From positions 310,001 through 374,000 of the forward strand of contig NZ_JBGFSP010000004.1 of NCBI RefSeq assembly GCF_041227145.1: DNA of 64,000 bases. Reading direction: 5' to 3'. Shown one piece after another: positions 15,573 to 24,641 of the stretch (the first letter of the stretch is position 1; every line of letters starts with the position of its first letter). A model generated the notes under the pieces. It did not search any database. It was not told where the DNA came from and worked only from the letters and a program-made list of their open reading frames with translations. The position numbers were made by a program, and so were the translations under genes. This DNA is from Bacteroides sp. AN502(2024) (GTDB lineage: Bacteria > Bacteroidota > Bacteroidia > Bacteroidales > Bacteroidaceae).

Positions 15573-17402
15573 ATGATGACCAACATTGAATCAATCCGCC
15601 GGCTCACCGAAGCTGTCGAAATGGCAGGAGCAGACATCGCCCCCACTTATCTTGAGTATATACAATTGTCATTCGCCATCGCAACGGATTGCGGCGAAGC
15701 CGGACGTGAGTTTTTTCATCGCCTCTGTCGAGTATCCGCCAAGTATCAGCACGTACATGCCGAACGGGTATTCTCCAACGCACTCCACACACAACGTGGA
15801 GAAATACACCTGGGCACCGCCTTCCACCTGGCGGAAACAGCGGGAGTCGTAATCAGTAATGTAGGGACAGTGGGGACAGTAGGGACAGTCCCTCAATTTC
15901 TCACACAGGCGCGCGCATATAATAAGGTGAAAAATGAGAGAACAAGTGAAGAAACGATCACAGAAGAAAAAGAAGAACTGCTATCCGGCAGCGATCCGCA
16001 ACACCCGTTGCCCACTCTGCCGAAAGCAAACTGGCCGAAACTTTTGCAGCGCATCATCAAAGTTGCGAAAAGTGAGATTCAACGCGACGTCATGCTGATG
16101 GGAGCATTCACCGCACTGGGAGCCTGCATGTCGCGCCACGTGCGATGTCTCTATGGAGGCAAATTTTATTATCCCAACCTCCAATATTTCGTTGTGGCAC
16201 CTTCAGCTTCCGGTAAGGGCATCCTCTCTTACCTCCGTCTGCTCGTGCAACCCATCCACGATGAAATTCGAGCGGAAGTGGCAGCGCAAATGAAGGTCTA
16301 CAGGAAAGAAAAGGCCGAATACGATGCGATGGGAAAAGAGCGGTCGAAAATAGAAATCCCGCAAATGCCCCCTAACAGGATGTTCCTTATTTCAGGCAAT
16401 AACACCGGCACAGGCATCCTACAAAACATTATGGACTCCGAGGGTACAGGGCTTATCTTCGAGTCGGAAGCCGACACGCTGTCCACCGCCATCGGAGCAG
16501 AACACGGCCATTGGAGCGACACGCTGCGCAAAGCGTTCGACCACGACTTCTTGTCCTACAACCGCCGCACCAACCAAGAATATCGGGAAACGAAGAAAGT
16601 CTGCCTTTCGCTCCTGATGTCAGGTACCCCGCTCCAGGTAAAAGCCTTCATCCCGACAACGGAAGACGGAGGTTCCTCCCGCCAGATGTACTACTACATG
16701 TACGGAATCAACAAATGGGTAAGCCAGTTTGTAGACGACGAGACAGACTGGGAAGAGGTATTCAACGTGTTGGGACTGGAATGGAAAAATCAACTGGACG
16801 TAATAAAGAAGAATGGCATTCACACCTTACAGCTCACAAGAGAGCAGAAAAACGAAATCGATGCTGTCTTTTCAGAGTTGTTCACTCGTTCGAGCATAGC
16901 CAACGACAGAGAAATGTATAGCTTTGTGGCGCGTATGGCCATCAATTTGTGCAGGATCATGTCGGAAGTAGCCGTATTGCACGCTCTCGAACACCCGACA
17001 CCCTACAGTTTCCAACCGTCCTCTTCCTCCCCCTTCACACCCGACAAGTCTATTCCTTCGGACAACTGTCAGGACGGCATTGTCACCCGCTGGAACGTAT
17101 CCATCTCAGCAGAAGACTTCCACGCCGTACTAAATCTGGCGGAACCTCTCTACTGTCACGCCATGCACATCCTGTCGTTCCTCCCCAACTCGGAAGTCAG
17201 CCACCGCCCCAATGCCGACCGGGATTTCCTTTTCCAACAACTGGGCCAGGAATTTACCCGCTCGGAGTTACTGGAAAAAGCAGCTGCCCTGGGTATCAAC
17301 AAAAGCACCGCCATCACTTGGCTGAAACGTCTCACCCGACAAGGCAAGTTAATCAGTGTAGACGGGAAAGGGTCTTACGCGCGTGCGTGTGTGTGTGAGT
17401 GA
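15573..17402 (+). CDS. PriCT-2/DUF3987 primase-helicase-like protein
   Basis: 609 residues. Residues 1-90 resemble PriCT-2 (AGADIAPTYLEYIQLSFAIA). A low-complexity VGTVGTVGTVP linker lies near 93-105. The DUF3987 part starts near 150 and includes VVAPSASGKGILSYLR near 205 (Walker A-like), GTGLIFESEADTLSTA near 290, and a C-terminal winged-helix-like stretch (FTRSELLEKAAALGI) near 560. The pair with the BT4734-like gene is typical of Bacteroides. It ends in a CRACVCV-like coding run of gtgtgt repeats. The role is unproven; related proteins are phage- or plasmid-type primase-helicases. Confidence 0.8.
   Translation: MMTNIESIRRLTEAVEMAGADIAPTYLEYIQLSFAIATDCGEAGREFFHRLCRVSAKYQHVHAERVFSNALHTQRGEIHLGTAFHLAETAGVVISNVGTVGTVGTVPQFLTQARAYNKVKNERTSEETITEEKEELLSGSDPQHPLPTLPKANWPKLLQRIIKVAKSEIQRDVMLMGAFTALGACMSRHVRCLYGGKFYYPNLQYFVVAPSASGKGILSYLRLLVQPIHDEIRAEVAAQMKVYRKEKAEYDAMGKERSKIEIPQMPPNRMFLISGNNTGTGILQNIMDSEGTGLIFESEADTLSTAIGAEHGHWSDTLRKAFDHDFLSYNRRTNQEYRETKKVCLSLLMSGTPLQVKAFIPTTEDGGSSRQMYYYMYGINKWVSQFVDDETDWEEVFNVLGLEWKNQLDVIKKNGIHTLQLTREQKNEIDAVFSELFTRSSIANDREMYSFVARMAINLCRIMSEVAVLHALEHPTPYSFQPSSSSPFTPDKSIPSDNCQDGIVTRWNVSISAEDFHAVLNLAEPLYCHAMHILSFLPNSEVSHRPNADRDFLFQQLGQEFTRSELLEKAAALGINKSTAITWLKRLTRQGKLISVDGKGSYARACVCE
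15864..15878. repeat. 15-bp inverted repeat, left copy (inside the DUF3987 gene)
   Basis: GGGACAGTGGGGACA lies in a run of three GGGACAGT units that encode the GTVGTVGTV linker. Its exact reverse complement is at 17414-17428. Confidence 0.8.
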
Positions 17403-17413
17403 ATCGGAAAAAG

Positions 17414-17428
17414 TGTCCCCACTGTCCC
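17414..17428. repeat. 15-bp inverted repeat, right copy (12 bp after the DUF3987 gene)
   Basis: TGTCCCCACTGTCCC, the exact reverse complement of 15864-15878, 1.55 kb away. Together they flank most of the DUF3987 coding region. Confidence 0.8.
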
Positions 17429-17478
17429 CTCCTTACTTACTGTAACCGTTGGGATTGACTGCATCCGTTTTGACTGCA

Positions 17479-17559
17479 TAAAGCATAGCTTTAGCCGGTC
17501 TAAAGCTATGCTTTAGACATCGTAAAGCAGTGCTTTATACACCGTAAAGCGATGCTTTA
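17479..17559. repeat. Array of four 15-bp palindromes at exact 22-bp spacing
   Basis: TAAAGC-N3-GCTTTA occurs at 17479, 17501, 17523 and 17545, each 22 bp from the last; the centres are ATA, TAT, AGT and GAT. Units 1 and 2 also pair with each other over 15 bp (AAAGCATAGCTTTAG with CTAAAGCTATGCTTT). The array is in the 395-bp gap between the DUF3987 gene and the Rpn-type nuclease, and nothing else in this gap looks coding. Two-turn spacing would put bound dimers on one face of the helix; alternatively it is a transcribed multi-hairpin. Confidence 0.9.
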
Positions 17560-17744
17560 TTTAAGGCTCTCCCCAGGCATCCACAGGAGGCTTGCCGACA
17601 AGATCATATCCGTCTGAAAGATACTCGTACATTGGAGCACCGGGACTTGAATCCGATGAAAGGGTGTCCGTGCTTCAATCCGGTGAAAGAGCATCTGTTT
17701 TAGTTAAAAAAGAAAAACAGGACCGTCTGCTTCGAAAAATAGAC

Positions 17745-17752
17745 TATCTTTG
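17745..17752 (+). promoter_or_regulatory. Predicted -7 box of the Rpn-family gene
   Basis: TATCTTTG, a perfect Bacteroides -7 box, 45 bp before the ATG at 17798. No strong TTTG at -33. Confidence 0.6.
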
Positions 17753-17797
17753 TTCCAATCGGATACACATTGTCTCGGATAAACTAAAAAAAATAGA

Positions 17798-18682
17798 ATG
17801 GGAAACTTTATCAATCCGTTTACGGATGTAGGATTTAAAAAAATATTCGGGCAGGAGATTACGAAAGACTTGTTGATCGATTTCTTAAACGGATTGCTTG
17901 TGAACGAGAAGTGTATCACCGACATAACCTTTCTGGACAAGGAATTGCTTCCGGAATACATGGGAGACAGAGGGGTTATCTATGACATTTATTGTACGAC
18001 GGAAAACGGTGAACAACTGGTTGTCGAGATGCAGAACAAGCAGCAGACGAACTTCAAGGAGCGTGCCCTTTTTTACCTGTCCCATACCATTGCCCGTCAG
18101 GGAGAGCGGGGTATTTTCTGGAAGTTTGACTTGAAAGCGGTGTACGGCGTGTTTTTCTTGAACTTCAGCCTGCCCAACGGTTCCCACAAACTGCGTACGG
18201 ATGTGGTATTGACCGACCGGGACACGCATGAGACATTCTCAGACAAGTTGCGCTTTATCTTTATCGAACTCCCTTCTTTCAACAAGGAGGAGTCGGAATG
18301 TGATACGGATTTTGAACGTTGGATTTATGTATTGAAGAACATGGAAACATTGAAAAGAATGCCTTTCAAGGCGCGGAAATCAGTCTTCGAGAAGTTGGAA
18401 AAGATTGTCGATATCGCTTCCCTGAGCAAAGAAGAACGCATGAAATACGATGAGAGCATCAAAGTGTTTCGTGACCAGCTGGTTACCATTTCGTTTGCGA
18501 AAGAGGAAGGTAGAAAAGAAGGCATGGAAGAAGGAATGAAGAAAGGGATGAAGAGAGGTATAGAGAAAGGCATGAAGAAAAAGAGCCAGGAAATAGCTCG
18601 TAATCTGAAGGAACTAGGTGTCCCTGCTGCCACTATCTCGCAAGCTTCCGGACTTTCCTTAGATGAAATTGAAAGAATCTGA
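17798..18682 (+). CDS. Rpn family recombination-promoting nuclease (PD-(D/E)XK)
   Basis: 294 residues. The opening INPFTDVGFKKIFGQE and the block YDIYCTTENGEQLVVEMQNKQ near 68-88 give the PD-(D/E)XK active site (Asp, then VEMQ in place of ExK, as is normal in this family). The C-terminus has a Met/Gly/Lys/Glu repeat region (EGMEEGMKKGMKRGIEKGMK) and a short helix-turn-helix-like end. Rpn proteins are transposase-like nucleases that promote RecA-independent recombination in E. coli. It is a single gene with its own promoter, convergent with the capsule operon. Confidence 0.85.
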   Translation: MGNFINPFTDVGFKKIFGQEITKDLLIDFLNGLLVNEKCITDITFLDKELLPEYMGDRGVIYDIYCTTENGEQLVVEMQNKQQTNFKERALFYLSHTIARQGERGIFWKFDLKAVYGVFFLNFSLPNGSHKLRTDVVLTDRDTHETFSDKLRFIFIELPSFNKEESECDTDFERWIYVLKNMETLKRMPFKARKSVFEKLEKIVDIASLSKEERMKYDESIKVFRDQLVTISFAKEEGRKEGMEEGMKKGMKRGIEKGMKKKSQEIARNLKELGVPAATISQASGLSLDEIERI

Positions 18683-18753
18683 TAATAAGTAAGTCTTTGA
18701 GACAAAAGAGGTATGCCATAACCTGAGCACACCTCCTACTATTTTACATTCAT

Positions 18754-19347
18754 TTATCTTTCTGTTATAATCACCTTAAACGTCTTAAAAATCAATTTTA
18801 TATCATACCAGAATGATGCATTGTTCACATACTCTAAATACAACTTAATCTTTTCTTGCATGATAACATTGATATAATAATCCTCCGGATTCTCAGCCTT
18901 TTCCATCAACTCATTCTCATTACGAAACTTAATAGATGCGGGGTCAGTGATGCCCGGTTTCACGTCAAGCACATGCATTTGCTCCTCTGTCCAATAGTTC
19001 ACATAATGACGTACCTCAGGGCGAGGACCTACCAGACTCATGTCACCCAGAAAGACATTGATGAGTTGCGGCAGCTCGTCAAACTTAAACTTACGGATAA
19101 AGTAGCCGGAACGAGTCACCCGTGGGTCTCGTCCGCCAATCGTCACCAGACTTCCCTTATCAGCTCCCACACGCATCGAACGGAACTTGAAGATACGGAA
19201 ATCCTTGTTCTTATACCCCACACGCACCTGTCGGTAGAACACGGGACCTTTCGAATCCAACTTCACCCAAATAGCAAGAATAAAAAACAACGGACTGAGA
19301 ACAAGAAGTCCACAGCCCGATGCAATCATATCAAACAGTCTTTTCAT
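18754..19347 (-). CDS. Initiating sugar-phosphate transferase (PglC/WcaJ type), last gene of the capsule operon
   Basis: 197 residues. An N-terminal hydrophobic segment (MIASGCGLLVLSPLFFILAI) is followed by the family core: FRIFKFRSMRVGADKG near 50, KFDELPQLINVFLGDMSLVG near 92-111, PRPEVRHYV and KPGITDPAS. These enzymes move a sugar-1-phosphate from a UDP-sugar to undecaprenyl phosphate. Its start overlaps the 3' end of the upstream aminotransferase gene by 4 bp. With that enzyme and the dehydratase at 39566 it could start a chain on a 4-amino sugar, as PglF/E/C do. A second such transferase lies at 24642. Confidence 0.9.
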   Translation of the reverse strand: MKRLFDMIASGCGLLVLSPLFFILAIWVKLDSKGPVFYRQVRVGYKNKDFRIFKFRSMRVGADKGSLVTIGGRDPRVTRSGYFIRKFKFDELPQLINVFLGDMSLVGPRPEVRHYVNYWTEEQMHVLDVKPGITDPASIKFRNENELMEKAENPEDYYINVIMQEKIKLYLEYVNNASFWYDIKLIFKTFKVIITER

Positions 19348-20651
19348 TCCCCCTTCAATATATCAACCAGATTCTCAATAACGTATTCCACATCCTCCTC
19401 TGTCATCTTCGTATTCAATGGCAAAGTTATCTCGTTCTCGAAAAACTTATACGCATTAGGATAATCCTTTATATCCAATCCTTTCGCCTTATAAGCAGTC
19501 ATCATAGGCAATGGCTTATAATGAACATTCGTAGCGATTCCACGTTCTGCCATCTGTTCGATGATACGGTTACACTCTTCACGAGTTTTGCCCAGAAAAC
19601 GAGCGATATACAAATGACCACTGCCTGCCCAGTCCGTTCCATAATGCCGAAGGCCCATCACGCCATGTGAAGCCAAAGCCCTATCATACATTTCAATATA
19701 TCGCTTGCGTTTCTTCAACATTTCAGGGTAGCGTTCAAACTGTATCAAGCCCAAAGCCGCCATTATGTCTGTCATATTACATTTGTACCATGTACCGATG
19801 ATATCATACTCCCATGCCCCAAGTTTTGTTTTTGCCAGAGCGTCCTTATTCTGACCATGAAGAGAAAAGAGCTGTGAGAGTCGATAGATAAACTCATTCC
19901 ATGTCTCCCCCTCCATATAAGGAACGGGACTCCCGCAGTACACCTGCTGACACTCCACCACCTCTTTACCGAAAGGCAAGTTCCAAGTCATGGCCCCTCC
20001 CTCAGCAGTAGTGAAATTCTTTACAGCATGAAAGCTGAACGAACTGAAGTCCGCAATAGCACCAGCCATTCTTCCCTTGCGAGAAGCACCAAATGAGTGA
20101 GCGCAATCATTCGACACCACGATACGCCCCATCAACTTCTGAATATCGTTAGCTGGACGATAAAGCGCCTTTATCTCAGGACGATTAACCACCTCCAGAA
20201 TCTTTTCCACATTGGCACAAATACCAGCCAAGTCCACAGGGACAATTACCTTAGTACGCTCAGTGATCGCTTCTGCCAATTTTTCATAGTCCATCTCAAA
20301 AAACTGAGTATCGTCAGAGCCTTCAGAACAAATATCCACCATCACAATGGTAGCACCCACGTGATCCACCACACTCGCACTAGCAGTATAGGTATATGCA
20401 GGCATTATCACCTCGTCTCCAGGACCAACGCCCAATATTCGCAACACCATCTCCATGGCAGCCGTAGCCGAGTTCAAGCAAACAGTCTTTTCGATGCCCA
20501 CATACTCAGAAATCAAATCCTCTAACTTCTTGGTGCGAGGACCGGTTGTAATCCAACCCGAAAGAATCGCCTGCTTTACTTCTTCAGCTTCAGCCTCCGT
20601 CATATCTGGAGGCGAGAATGGAATATTCCTTCTTTTCAAATCTTTACTCAT
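19344..20651 (-). CDS. DegT/DnrJ/EryC1-family sugar aminotransferase
   Basis: 435 residues, PLP-dependent fold I. The catalytic lysine lies in FSFHAVKNFTTAEGGAMTW near residue 210; VSNDCAHSFGAS near 175 holds the cofactor-binding Asp/His pair; ITTGPRTKKLEDLISEYVG near 33 is the usual DegT opening. It probably makes a 4-amino sugar from a UDP-4-keto sugar. It overlaps the final sugar transferase by 4 bp, and a 214-bp gap separates it from the upstream gene. Confidence 0.9.
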   Translation of the reverse strand: MSKDLKRRNIPFSPPDMTEAEAEEVKQAILSGWITTGPRTKKLEDLISEYVGIEKTVCLNSATAAMEMVLRILGVGPGDEVIMPAYTYTASASVVDHVGATIVMVDICSEGSDDTQFFEMDYEKLAEAITERTKVIVPVDLAGICANVEKILEVVNRPEIKALYRPANDIQKLMGRIVVSNDCAHSFGASRKGRMAGAIADFSSFSFHAVKNFTTAEGGAMTWNLPFGKEVVECQQVYCGSPVPYMEGETWNEFIYRLSQLFSLHGQNKDALAKTKLGAWEYDIIGTWYKCNMTDIMAALGLIQFERYPEMLKKRKRYIEMYDRALASHGVMGLRHYGTDWAGSGHLYIARFLGKTREECNRIIEQMAERGIATNVHYKPLPMMTAYKAKGLDIKDYPNAYKFFENEITLPLNTKMTEEDVEYVIENLVDILKGE

Positions 20652-20742
20652 TTCTATTTATTATTTTATTCATTTTTTTTAATTTCCTGAAGTTTACTTA
20701 CTGACGGATCTACAACACTCCTTGAATTCGACAAGTGATTCA

Positions 20743-20868
20743 TAAGTACTCAAATACTTTCAAAAACGATTTGGAATTCTTCACCACTTGCCATAATTTT
20801 CATTTTAGCTCAGTAGAGCAAAGGCAGATACATAATTAAAATTTTCCTAAAAATATATTGAGTACTTA
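20743..20868. repeat. Short element bounded by 11-bp inverted repeats
   Basis: TAAGTACTCAA at 20743-20753 and its exact complement TTGAGTACTTA at 20858-20868 bound a 126-bp segment in the gap between the aminotransferase and the 90-residue ORF; the right copy overlaps that ORF's stop codon. Inside, near 20813, TTTTAGCTCAGTAGAGC looks like a tRNA D-arm, but no full tRNA can be folded. It may be a small non-coding element or chance. Confidence 0.4.
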
Positions 20869-21138
20869 CCTCTTCAGTATACACTCTTTAGTCAGAATAC
20901 GAGTAATTTCAGCACAATGTCCGTTCTCCACCTCGTTCTGGTTCTTCAGATGCTCCGTCTGTCCCAGCCAGTTCATCGGCAGGGAGTCTTCTCTACCCGT
21001 AAACACAATGCCTATCAGGTCCTTTCTTTTAGTCTGCAGGTATGTCTCCACATACTCACATTCGCTGAGTACGTGCGAAAACAGTCTCTTATGCTCAACG
21101 AAACCTGTAGTAATTCTATAAAGGTTTTTATCATTCAT
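20866..21138 (-). CDS. Small hypothetical protein of the capsule operon
   Basis: 90 residues, charged, no membrane segment and no motif I recognise; it includes RKDLIGIVFTGREDSLPMNW. Its ATG overlaps the stop of the upstream glycosyltransferase by 4 bp, which supports real translation. It could be a conserved accessory protein or a truncated one. Confidence 0.55.
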   Translation of the reverse strand: MNDKNLYRITTGFVEHKRLFSHVLSECEYVETYLQTKRKDLIGIVFTGREDSLPMNWLGQTEHLKNQNEVENGHCAEITRILTKECILKR

Positions 21139-22355
21139 CTCTTTATTACACTCTTGATTGCCTCAACATACTTGGCTGTTCCAACCTCACGAGTTAGGTT
21201 GTCCATCACGAACTGCCTACCGTTTCGTCCGTACTCCTTACACAACTCGCGGTCGTTATACAACTTCAAGATACTCTCCTTGAAGGCCTCCTTATCACCC
21301 GCCTTGGTAAAGATACCGCACTTATACTCTTCTATGATCTGCTTCAACTCGTTAGGGTCGAAATTCGCAAGTACAGGACGACTTGCACTCATGATGCTCC
21401 AAGTTTTTGACGGAACACTATTTGAACCAACACCTGGTTTTGATATGACTAGAGAAGCATCTCCTAAAGAAAAGACATGGCTGATGTCTGAATAAGGTTG
21501 AAATGGTAAGAGATATACATTATTAAGCTTTCGCTCTGCAACTATACGCTTAACCTCATCTAGATATGCTCCATTGCCTACCAATACAAAACTAATATCT
21601 TCATATTCCTCCTGAAAATCCCCAGCTACACTCAACAGCATATCCATGTTCTGAGTCAATCCTATATTTCCATTATAGGTAACATAGAACTTGGAACGAT
21701 CTAAACCATAAGAATCAAACAGTTTATTCTTCTCACGTGAAATATCCACCACAACATTCTGATCCACCCAGTTGTACACTACTACAATCTTGTTCGCAGG
21801 TACGCCCTTTGCCAACAGATTCTTGCGGAAGTCCTCCGATATCACAATGATTTTATCTGCATACTTATAGGTGATCTTCTCTACGATTCGTCCCATCTTC
21901 CATATCAGACTACCTTTACGAGTTAATCCCGTTCCAACCAGCGAATCGGGGAAAATATCCTGTGCGTTATATACCGTTGGCTTTCTCTTGAACCATTTGA
22001 TCAACGGCATCTTCAAGCCCTGAATGGGTGGAGTACTGTCAATGAACGCTACATCATAGTCCTTCCACAGGCAAAAATGTAACAAAGCAAACTCACCCAA
22101 GAAATAGCGCATGGCACGCAATAGTGGGTTCTTGCCTTCTCCGTACAAGTGGAATCTATGTACGCGTAATTTGCCGTTTTCCCAATGCTCTTCCCTTTCC
22201 CATTGTGAACCTGCTGGCACACTTCGAGTAGGTGTAGGAGTATACAGATCCACCTCTACACCATTCTCTGCACAAGCATGCACAATGTTATCCGTTATGT
22301 AAAGACTTGCAGCTGTTTCCGGCAAGTAATATGAACAGGGAAAAATTGCCTTCAT
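21135..22355 (-). CDS. Glycosyltransferase family 4, WbuB-like
   Basis: 406 residues. Rossmann-type N-terminus (FPCSYYLPETAASLYITD); the C-terminal GT-B domain has YNGNIGLTQNMDMLL near 232, YLLPFQPYSDISHVFSLGDA near 290, and a KPGVGSNSVPSKTWSIMSA block near 320, the nucleotide-sugar site of WbuB-like enzymes (which add FucNAc). Cytoplasmic or peripheral. It sits 6 bp after the ATP-grasp gene and 4 bp over the next ORF. Confidence 0.85.
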   Translation of the reverse strand: MKAIFPCSYYLPETAASLYITDNIVHACAENGVEVDLYTPTPTRSVPAGSQWEREEHWENGKLRVHRFHLYGEGKNPLLRAMRYFLGEFALLHFCLWKDYDVAFIDSTPPIQGLKMPLIKWFKRKPTVYNAQDIFPDSLVGTGLTRKGSLIWKMGRIVEKITYKYADKIIVISEDFRKNLLAKGVPANKIVVVYNWVDQNVVVDISREKNKLFDSYGLDRSKFYVTYNGNIGLTQNMDMLLSVAGDFQEEYEDISFVLVGNGAYLDEVKRIVAERKLNNVYLLPFQPYSDISHVFSLGDASLVISKPGVGSNSVPSKTWSIMSASRPVLANFDPNELKQIIEEYKCGIFTKAGDKEAFKESILKLYNDRELCKEYGRNGRQFVMDNLTREVGTAKYVEAIKSVIKR

Positions 22356-22361
22356 TCTTCT

Positions 22362-23564
22362 TTATTCTGTCACAAAAATGACTTCACTTATCAGTTTCTC
22401 TGCTAACTCGATCGCCTTTTGAGGAGTTACCTCAATTACAATCACATGACCACTTCGGCAAAGACTCGATGTTACTTCCGGAATCATATCACCATCCTGC
22501 ACATAAATCATCTTCTTATATACACGAGGATCATCCAAGGCTTCAATATTACTGATGCGTACCAGCTTTCCTGGCTTCGGGCAAAAATATCGAATACAAG
22601 CTCCCTTAGGTTGTTCCTTTACACTCAAATCAGGCTCAATACCAAGAGCCACATCTACAGCAGCGGCTACCATATCGATGCCGGTACTTAAATGAGTCAA
22701 CTCTGTAGAGATAAAGTCACCTCCAAGGCGAGCACCAATCTCCATCAGGTATGCCTTTCCGTCCATTAACTTTGCCTCAGCATGACAAGCACAATTGTTC
22801 ACACCCAAAGCTTTTACGCCTGCAACGGCAGCAGCCTTTAGAGTATCTACCTCTTCGGCTGTATGACACGAAGGCTGGTTATGCCCCAACTCCACAAAGT
22901 GAGGGGCCTCAGTGGTCTTCTTATCTGTTACGGTCAGCACATTCACGTTACCATTCCAAACGATAATCTCAATTGAGAACTCCGGTCCTTCGATGAACTG
23001 CTCAATAAGTACCGACTTGTCGCGACTTTCCTCCAGAGCAATCTCGTATGCCTTCACAAACTCAGCTTTATCCATATCGCGAGTTACCTTGGCAATACCA
23101 CGGCTGCCGCTATTACGACTTGGCTTCAGGATGGCATCCGTGCCATCAAAGTCTTGCTGCAAGCGGTTCCACGCATCCTCTGCGCTCTCCGTAAGAATAC
23201 TCTTAGGAGAAGGAGCATTGCCCTTCTCAAATGCCTCACGCATCAAGTGCTTATTGGTAGCTCGTATGGCCTGCTCTTTGGTGATGCCGGCAAGTCCCAA
23301 CTCCTCGTTGATCCTGCCCATCACGTTCATACTCACCTCCGAGCAAGGGTGTATCACACCATCTACCTGCTCCTCGTGAGCTATCTTCAGCATCTCCTCT
23401 TCATCAGTAATGTTCGCGCATATCGCTTTATCAGCATAGTTAAAACCACGAGCATTCGAATCACCATCAGCGGCAACCACATAATAGCCCATAGCCTTAG
23501 CCTTCTTAATTACTGTAGTCTGCAAAATACCTGCAGCCAGTACCAATAGTCTTTTCTGTTGCAT
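22362..23564 (-). CDS. ATP-grasp carboxylate-amine ligase-like enzyme
   Basis: 400 residues. The preATP-grasp N-terminus is LLVLAAGILQTTVIKKAKA and VVAADGDSNARGF. The ATP-grasp core has ILKPSRNSGSRGIAKV near 147, LIEQFIEGPEFSIEII near 187, and YLMEIGARLGGDFISTEL near 275, the metal-binding Glu/Gly-Gly-Asp part. Such enzymes join a carboxylate to an amine using ATP. Next to aminotransferases in a capsule operon it may attach an amino acid or acid group to an amino sugar; that is inference. Confidence 0.8.
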   Translation of the reverse strand: MQQKRLLVLAAGILQTTVIKKAKAMGYYVVAADGDSNARGFNYADKAICANITDEEEMLKIAHEEQVDGVIHPCSEVSMNVMGRINEELGLAGITKEQAIRATNKHLMREAFEKGNAPSPKSILTESAEDAWNRLQQDFDGTDAILKPSRNSGSRGIAKVTRDMDKAEFVKAYEIALEESRDKSVLIEQFIEGPEFSIEIIVWNGNVNVLTVTDKKTTEAPHFVELGHNQPSCHTAEEVDTLKAAAVAGVKALGVNNCACHAEAKLMDGKAYLMEIGARLGGDFISTELTHLSTGIDMVAAAVDVALGIEPDLSVKEQPKGACIRYFCPKPGKLVRISNIEALDDPRVYKKMIYVQDGDMIPEVTSSLCRSGHVIVIEVTPQKAIELAEKLISEVIFVTE

Positions 23565-23571
23565 GTATATC

Positions 23572-24639
23572 TTATCCTTTTACAACTTCAATTATTATCT
23601 TTGCTATGTCTTCCATATCATCCCATGAGTATCGCTGGTCGATAGGCACACTCAACATACGGGCATCCATCATCTTCGATACGGGACAAACCTTCTGAGC
23701 TTCTTCGCAGATGGGCCACAGCAACTGAGTGTAAACTCCTCTTTTCGCCAATGCACTCTGCACCTCATCACGATTATCTACCAAGATAGGAAGTGAGAAT
23801 GGAGAACCCTCAAAGCAACGCTCCACTCCCGGAACCATCTCTACCTTTCCGTTCAGCAAACTCCCTAGGTGCTTCATGTTCTCTCTGCGAGCAAAGGCAA
23901 TCTCTTCCCCATTCACCATGGCGAGCATCTGTTTTGCACGTTCCGATATAGGACGAACGGCAGAAAACGCGTTGATAATACCCTCACACTCACGTATAGT
24001 ATCCAAAAACTCCTGCTTCTTATCCAGATTCTTGCTCCAGGTGTAGCGCATCTTTTCGGTTTGCGCTACAAAGCGCTTGTCAGCAAAGTCCTTCTGCTCC
24101 TCTTGGATATACTGCTTAGGCATAGGATCCTTGCTCAGAATGACCGATCCATCACATACGCCAACTGACTTACGAATACTGGATACATACATATCCACCT
24201 GCTCGTTAAAAATCTGACGGATGGAGAACGTACAATGACTGAAATCCTCAATCACCTTTATCTCCTTATCAAACTCCTTCACCATTCGTACAGCGTCATC
24301 TGTACAAGCACTTCCGTAGAAGTTCATGGTCAGTACAGCCTGCGGCTTATACTCCTTTAACAGTTGATTCAGATAGTTGGTATCTACCGTCAAATCTTCG
24401 TTCAGTCGATAATATATCACTGTCCAACCTGCCTTCTCGAAAGGTGCACTCATCGACCAGCAGCAGTACGACGGGAAAAGAATCGTCTTATCCTTGGCGT
24501 CACATGCCGCAATAGCAGTCAGCAAAAGAGCCTCACGACCGGAACGCAAGAATAATACCTCACATCCCAGTTCGCTTAGATTCTCAAAATATCCATCCGG
24601 CAAAACGATTGTAGAATGTTCGCTTCCATATTCTCTCAT
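23572..24639 (-). CDS. DegT-like PLP-dependent aminotransferase
   Basis: 355 residues. It shows a fold I layout: LFLRSGREALLLTAIAAC near 30, LFPSYCCWSMSAPFEKAGW near 56, a cofactor Asp in VIEDFSHCTFS near 132, and the likely PLP lysine in VSSIRKSVGVCDG near 155. It is shorter and more divergent than the DegT enzyme at 19344. It lies between a sugar transferase (2-bp gap) and the ATP-grasp gene (7-bp gap), and may supply the amine that the ATP-grasp enzyme modifies. Confidence 0.75.
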   Translation of the reverse strand: MREYGSEHSTIVLPDGYFENLSELGCEVLFLRSGREALLLTAIAACDAKDKTILFPSYCCWSMSAPFEKAGWTVIYYRLNEDLTVDTNYLNQLLKEYKPQAVLTMNFYGSACTDDAVRMVKEFDKEIKVIEDFSHCTFSIRQIFNEQVDMYVSSIRKSVGVCDGSVILSKDPMPKQYIQEEQKDFADKRFVAQTEKMRYTWSKNLDKKQEFLDTIRECEGIINAFSAVRPISERAKQMLAMVNGEEIAFARRENMKHLGSLLNGKVEMVPGVERCFEGSPFSLPILVDNRDEVQSALAKRGVYTQLLWPICEEAQKVCPVSKMMDARMLSVPIDQRYSWDDMEDIAKIIIEVVKG

Positions 24640-24641
24640 TT

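Noticed and set aside
17479..17559. CRISPR array
   Set aside because: The units are palindromes 22 bp apart with only 7-bp gaps between them, without spacers of CRISPR length and without cas genes.
17592..17831. 79-codon ORF before the Rpn gene
   Set aside because: It overlaps the Rpn promoter and start in another frame and resembles no protein.
20800..20840. Possible tRNA on account of TAGCTCAGTAGAGC
   Set aside because: No acceptor stem, anticodon arm or T-loop can be found around it.
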